Below, piece after piece: positions 22,155 to 26,016 of a stretch of 26,016 bases of DNA; positions within the stretch are counted from its first letter, which is position 1, and the number at the start of each line of letters is the position of its first letter. A model generated the notes under the pieces. That model was not told where the DNA came from and searched no databases. It saw only the letters and a program-made list of their open reading frames with translations. Made by a program: the position numbers and the translations under genes. The DNA is from Bacillota bacterium (lineage in GTDB: Bacteria > Bacillota > Clostridia > Christensenellales > SZUA-584): assembly GCA_023397655.1 (NCBI GenBank), contig JAEWTW010000044.1, positions 1-26,016 on the forward strand, read 5' to 3'.

Positions 22155-22610
22155 ATGGAACTGAATGAAATAATCCGCAAAAAAGGGAAGACGCCTGATA
22201 AACTTGTCGGCGTTCTGCTTGAATACCAGAAAACAAAGAACCGCAACTATCTGACGAATGAAGACTTGAAGGATGTTGCAAAGAAGATGAGCCTGCCGGA
22301 AAGCCGTGTTTACAGCGTCGCGACGTTTTACTCGCTGCTTTCCGTGCAGCCCAGAGGCAAATACGTGATACAGCTTTGTCGTGATGTGCCCTGCTATGTC
22401 AACGGGTCATTTGACATACGCGAGGAGCTGGAGACCGCATTGCAGATAAGGATGGGTGAAACAACGAAAGACGGCCTCTTTTCGCTTGAATACGCGAGCT
22501 GCCTAGGGTATTGCGAGATAGCCCCGGTGATGAGGATTGACCAGAAGATATACGGCAATCTGAACAGCAGGAAGCTGGCGGAGATTATTGCCGAATACAG
22601 GAGGCTGTAA
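22155..22610 (+). CDS. hydC: NuoE-like [2Fe-2S] subunit of trimeric hydrogenase (HydC)
   Basis: A 151-residue protein of the NuoE/24-kDa family. An N-terminal helical region (YLTNEDLKDVAKKMSLPESR then VYSVATFYS) leads into a thioredoxin-like fold. Its [2Fe-2S] ligands are Cys75-x4-Cys80 and Cys116-x3-Cys120 (LCRDVPC, SCLGYCEIAP), exactly the NuoE spacing. It passes electrons between the flavin subunit and the rest of the complex. The start at 22155 follows GAAGGAGAG. It is the first gene of the operon; the next gene begins two bases after its stop, indicating tight coupling. Confidence 0.95.
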   Translation: MELNEIIRKKGKTPDKLVGVLLEYQKTKNRNYLTNEDLKDVAKKMSLPESRVYSVATFYSLLSVQPRGKYVIQLCRDVPCYVNGSFDIREELETALQIRMGETTKDGLFSLEYASCLGYCEIAPVMRIDQKIYGNLNSRKLAEIIAEYRRL

Positions 22611-22611
22611 C

Positions 22612-23880
22612 ATGAACGCAAGTATAGAAAAGAAACTGCTGACCAAGAGGTTCGGGGTCATAGATCCCATGTCCATAGAAGACTATATCGCCAGCGGCGG
22701 ATACTCGGCGCTGTTTAAGGCTGTAAAAATGACACCGGAAAGAATCGTGGATGAAGTAAAAGCGTCGGGGCTTCGGGGACGGGGCGGCGCCGCGTTTCCG
22801 GTGGGCCTGAAGATGGAAGCGGTTCAGAAAGCAAAAGCGGACGTCAAATATATCATCTGCAATGCCGACGAAGGCGAGCCGGGCAACTTCAAAGACAGGT
22901 ATCTGATGGAGAACGACCCTCACCAGATTATAGAGGGCATGATACTGAGCGCGTATGCCGTGGGAGCAACCAAGGGGTACATATTCATCCGCGGTGAATA
23001 CACCAGGTCCATCTATATCATGGACGCGGCGGTCAGAGCGGCGCGGGAAAAAGGGTTTCTGGGTAAAGACATACTGTGCAGCGGGCACGATTTTGATGTT
23101 GAGCTGTATACCGGCGCGGGTTCGTACGTATGCGGCGAGGAATTCGCACTGATGCTCTGCATTGAAGGCAACCCCGCACGGTCGACTTTCAAGCCTCCGT
23201 TTCCCACCACCGAAGGGCTTTACGGCAAACCCACACAGATAAACAATGTCGAGAGCTTTGCGAATCTACCCCATATCATAGAGGGCGGGGCGCAGGCGTT
23301 TTCAAAGATCGGAACCAAGCATTCCAGAGGCACAAAGCTGGTTTCCCTCAGCGGCAATGTGCGGCAGAAAGGGTTGTTTGAGGTGCCGTTCGGCGTGCAT
23401 TTATGGGAGATCATTGAGAACCTGGGGCATGGCGTTTTGGGAAGCATCAGGATGGTTCAGGTGGGAGGAGCCTCGGGGCCCTGCCTGCCACCGAGCCTGC
23501 TTGGGATCAAGCTGGACTATAAGGATTTCGCGGATAACGACATGTCGCTCGGGTCAGGCGCGGTCATCGTGATGGACAGCAAGAATGACGTGCTTGACAT
23601 CGTCCGCAATACGCTCGAATTCTTCCGGCACGAATCCTGCGGCAAATGCACGCCGTGCCGCGAAGGGCTCATGCACCTGCTGGTGCTGCTGGACCGGTTT
23701 ATACTGGGTACAGCCGAGAAAAAAGATCTTGAACTGATTAAAACGCTGATTCAAACCATAGAGCTGACTTCGATATGCGGGCTTGGACAGGCGGCACCGA
23801 CAGCTCTTAAGACGACGCTGCGTTACTTTCCGGAGGTATACGCCGCCGGAATCAGGAAGCACCATATCCGGGCGATATAG
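22612..23880 (+). CDS. hydB: NuoF-like NAD(P)H/FMN subunit of trimeric hydrogenase (HydB), short form
   Basis: A 422-residue protein starting at ATG 22612, preceded by AGGAGG; an upstream in-frame ATG (22588) overlaps hydC and is rejected. It contains the nucleotide and FMN region GLRGRGGAAFPVGLKME and CNADEGEPGNFKDRYLMEND, the Gly-rich YTGAGSYVCGEE, KPPFPTTEGLYGKPTQINNVE, and the C-terminal [4Fe-4S] ligands Cys343, Cys346, Cys349 (SCGKCTPCREG) and Cys389. It oxidises or reduces NAD(P)H. Typical HydB of electron-bifurcating hydrogenases is about 600 residues, with an N-terminal [2Fe-2S] thioredoxin-like domain and a C-terminal 2[4Fe-4S] domain. Both are absent here, leaving only the NuoF core. 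Confidence 0.94.
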   Translation: MNASIEKKLLTKRFGVIDPMSIEDYIASGGYSALFKAVKMTPERIVDEVKASGLRGRGGAAFPVGLKMEAVQKAKADVKYIICNADEGEPGNFKDRYLMENDPHQIIEGMILSAYAVGATKGYIFIRGEYTRSIYIMDAAVRAAREKGFLGKDILCSGHDFDVELYTGAGSYVCGEEFALMLCIEGNPARSTFKPPFPTTEGLYGKPTQINNVESFANLPHIIEGGAQAFSKIGTKHSRGTKLVSLSGNVRQKGLFEVPFGVHLWEIIENLGHGVLGSIRMVQVGGASGPCLPPSLLGIKLDYKDFADNDMSLGSGAVIVMDSKNDVLDIVRNTLEFFRHESCGKCTPCREGLMHLLVLLDRFILGTAEKKDLELIKTLIQTIELTSICGLGQAAPTALKTTLRYFPEVYAAGIRKHHIRAI

Positions 23881-23889
23881 GAGGGAAAT

Positions 23890-25623
23890 ATGGAAACTGT
23901 AAAGGTCAGAATAAACAATAAAGAGATTGAAGTGGAGGAGGGCACGCTGATATTGGACGCTGCGGAAAAGGCGGGCGTGTCAGTGCCTACACTGTGTTAC
24001 CATCAGGATCAGGAAATAAAGGCAAACTGCCGGGTATGCGCCGTGGAAGTGGACGGGATGAAGAACCTGCAGCCCGCCTGTGCGACGAGAGTGGCCGACG
24101 GAATGGTCATCAGGACAAATTCCCCCAAGGCACGTGAAGCCCGCAAGGTCAATATCGAGCTGCTGCTGGCGAACCATAACATGAGCTGCACGACTTGTAT
24201 CCGAAACGGCAACTGCGAGCTGCAAAAGATTGCCGCCGAGATCGGCATACGCGAGAACATGTTTGATAACATCATGGTGCTGCAGGAGAAGGACGAAAGC
24301 AGCCCTTCGATTGTCCGAAACCAGAACAAGTGCATTAAGTGCGGGCGGTGCATACAGGTGTGCGCCAGCGTTCAGGGACTGTCGATACTCGACTATACGG
24401 GGCGCGGTCACACCAGCGAGGTGAAACCGGCATACGGAAAATACCTCGGAGACGTCCGGTGTGCGGCTTGCGGTCAGTGCACCACAGTATGTCCGGTGGC
24501 GGCGATCACGGAGAAGGAGGACATTGAACGCGTCTGGGAAGCGTTGAGCGACCCTTCGAAGCACGTGGTGGTACAGACTGCACCTGCGGTCCGGGTGACT
24601 ATAGGCGAGGAATTCGGTATGGAGCCGGGCAGCATCGTCACGGGCCAGCTGGTTGCGGCACTGCGGGCGCTTGGGTTTGATGCTGTGTTTGACACGGACT
24701 TTACCGCCGACCTCACAATCATGGAAGAGGGGCATGAACTGCTCCGGCGCATCAATGAGGGCGGCGTGCTGCCCATGCTGACCTCGTGCAGCCCGGGATG
24801 GATCAACTTCATCGAGCAATACTATCCGGAGCTGCTGCCGCACGTATCGACGTGCAAATCACCGCAGCAGATGTTCGGCGCGCTGGCTAAAGGGTATTAC
24901 CCTGAGAAGATCGGCAAAAACCCTGAGGACATATTCAGCGTATCGATCATGCCTTGCACGGCGAAAAAGTATGAGGCACAGCGTGCTGAGATGCGGCTTG
25001 ATAAAAAACACCGGGATGTGGACGCAGTGCTGACGACAAGGGAGCTGGGACGCATGCTCAAGCAGGCGGGTATAGAGTTCGGCTGTCTTGAGGAGGAACC
25101 GTACGATGATCCGTTCGGAATTTCGACGGGTGCCGCGGTGATATTCGGGGCGACAGGAGGCGTGATGGAGGCCGCGCTGCGAACGGTATACGAGGTGGTT
25201 ACCGGCAGCACGCTGGAGAACATCGAATTTGAAGACGTTCGCGGGCTGGAAGGGATCAAGCAGGCGTCGGTCGATCTCGCGGGTACGGAGGTCAAAGTCA
25301 TGGTTGCCCATTCGCTATCCAAGGCCAGAGAGGTGATGGATATGATAAAGTCGGGCAAAGCTTCGGACTTTGCTTTCATAGAGGTCATGTGCTGTCCCGG
25401 TGGATGCATCGGCGGCGGAGGCCAGCCATATGGCGTGACAAACGATTTGCGGCAGATACGCATCGACGCGACGTACCGGGCTGACGGAGAGCTTACTATG
25501 CGCAAGTCACATGAGAACCCCGCGGTGAAAAAGCTTTATCAAGAATTTCTCATAGAACCGCTGGGCACAAAGTCTCACCACCTGCTTCATACGCATTATG
25601 CAAACCGAAAGAACAGCCACTAG
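23890..25623 (+). CDS. hydA: [FeFe]-hydrogenase catalytic subunit HydA
   Basis: A 577-residue M3-type enzyme. It has an N-terminal [2Fe-2S] domain (Cys36, 47, 50, 64), a His/Cys3 [4Fe-4S] site (HNMSCTTCIRNGNCELQ), two ferredoxin clusters (CIKCGRCIQVC, CAACGQCTTVCP), then the H-cluster domain. Its signatures are L1 TSCSPGW (Cys300), L2 MPCTAKKYE (Cys356) and L3 EVMCCPGGCIGGGGQP (Cys502, Cys506). A C-terminal small-subunit-like segment (MRKSHENPAVKKLYQEFL) follows. It catalyses reversible H2 formation from protons. With HydB and HydC it should link H2 to NAD(P)H and, in bifurcating versions, also to ferredoxin. GAGGG precedes the ATG, 9 bases after hydB. L1 has Ser at the second position of the CC pair seen in many family members. 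Confidence 0.96.
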   Translation: METVKVRINNKEIEVEEGTLILDAAEKAGVSVPTLCYHQDQEIKANCRVCAVEVDGMKNLQPACATRVADGMVIRTNSPKAREARKVNIELLLANHNMSCTTCIRNGNCELQKIAAEIGIRENMFDNIMVLQEKDESSPSIVRNQNKCIKCGRCIQVCASVQGLSILDYTGRGHTSEVKPAYGKYLGDVRCAACGQCTTVCPVAAITEKEDIERVWEALSDPSKHVVVQTAPAVRVTIGEEFGMEPGSIVTGQLVAALRALGFDAVFDTDFTADLTIMEEGHELLRRINEGGVLPMLTSCSPGWINFIEQYYPELLPHVSTCKSPQQMFGALAKGYYPEKIGKNPEDIFSVSIMPCTAKKYEAQRAEMRLDKKHRDVDAVLTTRELGRMLKQAGIEFGCLEEEPYDDPFGISTGAAVIFGATGGVMEAALRTVYEVVTGSTLENIEFEDVRGLEGIKQASVDLAGTEVKVMVAHSLSKAREVMDMIKSGKASDFAFIEVMCCPGGCIGGGGQPYGVTNDLRQIRIDATYRADGELTMRKSHENPAVKKLYQEFLIEPLGTKSHHLLHTHYANRKNSH

Positions 25624-25678
25624 ATCAGGTTAAATGAATGGAACGGCTTGCAGCCGGCTTTCAGAAAGGAGCAGGAGT

Positions 25679-25855
25679 ATGTATCCAGTTATTGATAAGC
25701 AAAAATGCACGGGATGTGACATATGTATAGAATTCTGTCCGGTCGATGCGGTGATAAGGAAAAACGATAAAGCTTATATTACCATAGCGTGCATCGAATG
25801 CGGCGCCTGTATTGCGGAGTGCCCGGAGGAAGCAATCGCCATTGAAGATGAGTAA
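25679..25855 (+). CDS. 2[4Fe-4S] ferredoxin
   Basis: A 58-residue clostridial-type ferredoxin with two complete CxxCxxCxxxCP motifs: Cys10, 13, 16, 20 and Cys38, 41, 44, 48. AAGGAGCAGGAGT lies just upstream of ATG 25679, which gives the normal family length; a longer frame from 25634 is rejected. It lies 55 bases after hydA on the same strand, so it is likely part of the operon. It could be the soluble electron partner of the hydrogenase or stand in for the ferredoxin domain missing from HydB. The IS copy begins 37 bases after its stop, and no terminator is visible before it. Confidence 0.95.
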   Translation: MYPVIDKQKCTGCDICIEFCPVDAVIRKNDKAYITIACIECGACIAECPEEAIAIEDE

Positions 25856-25929
25856 AAAAGAATGCAATGCTTCTACGAAGAACCTCCATATTGGACTGAA
25901 CCCTGAAAAACGGACATTGAGAGAAAAAG

Positions 25930-25960
25930 CCTCCTGTTGTAGGATAACTGTAACAGGAGG
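25930..25960 (+). promoter_or_regulatory. Ribosome-site hairpin of the second IS copy
   Basis: The same CCTCCTGTT / AACAGGAGG stem as at 525-555, sequestering the AGGAGG ahead of the TTG start at 25969. Confidence 0.6.
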
Positions 25961-25968
25961 TATTTATT

Positions 25969-26016
25969 TTGAAGCGGAAATGGACAAACATAGAGAGATT
26001 TACACCCATAATAATA
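25969..26016 (+). CDS. IS3-family transposase OrfA, N-terminal fragment (partial)
   Basis: The first 16 codons of orfA, starting at TTG and identical to the copy at 220-516 (MKRKWTNIERFTPIII). Truncated only by the window edge. Confidence 0.88.
   Translation, partial: MKRKWTNIERFTPIII

Larger units (their letters stand above)
25893..26016 (+). mobile_element. Second copy of the IS3-family element, cut by window end
   Basis: From GGACTGAACCCTG onward these 124 bases match the 5' end of the element at 1-592 base for base as far as I can compare, but read rightward. The two copies are therefore divergent, facing out of the window. The outer base before GGACTG is T, giving the TGGACTG end typical of IS3-type TG termini. 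Confidence 0.9.

Noticed and set aside
1..26016. Composite transposon carrying the whole window
   Set aside because: The contents are mostly housekeeping, envelope and sporulation genes, and neither outer IS end nor target duplication is visible.

Overview
The window looks like chromosomal DNA of an anaerobic, spore-forming member of the Clostridia. The evidence is a trimeric [FeFe]-hydrogenase operon with its own ferredoxin, rubrerythrin, two CotF-type spore coat proteins, a CtsR-like heat-shock operator, a dockerin/BIG2 secreted protein and several LCP-family wall-polymer ligases. Most genes are moderately GC-rich with frequent ATA isoleucine codons and AGGAGG-type ribosome binding sites. 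I cannot name the genus. No tRNA, rRNA or CRISPR array was seen.

Layout, left to right. Positions 1-592 hold the start of an IS3-family element reading leftward and off the window edge. 812-2692 encodes a secreted BIG2/dockerin/C39-like peptidase and 2767-3726 (-) a MORN-repeat lipoprotein. 3880-8977 is a protein-quality-control block: a type II DnaJ-like co-chaperone with a CtsR-like operator, a membrane acyltransferase on the other strand, and clpB. clpB lies between two inverted copies of a GC-rich palindromic repeat. 9070-10954 is a sharply AT-rich island with two uncharacterised genes, a winged-helix-like protein and a protein with a HEPN-type R-N-x3-H motif, plus a possible small membrane protein. 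This island is the best candidate here for an undescribed toxin or defence module.

11013-11558 (-) is a DUF4064-like membrane protein. 11860-13143 is a rubrerythrin plus DODA-type dioxygenase pair. 13272-20477 (all -) is a cell-envelope block: a secreted phosphodiester-glycosidase (NAGPA) domain protein and three tandem LCP paralogues. Each paralogue carries a Pro/Thr linker and the same uncharacterised C-terminal module, and the block's genes appear to be separately transcribed. 20813-21145 is a small lipoprotein and 21205-21689 (-) two small coat proteins.

22155-25855 is the operon hydC-hydB-hydA-ferredoxin, encoding a probable NAD(P)H/ferredoxin-linked, possibly electron-bifurcating hydrogenase. 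Its HydB is reduced to the NuoF core, and a free 2[4Fe-4S] ferredoxin is encoded at the operon end. The window closes at 25893-26016 with the start of a second copy of the same IS in the opposite orientation to the first. The window therefore starts and ends inside one repeat, as expected of an assembly contig broken at a multicopy IS, although a real inverted IS pair is also possible.
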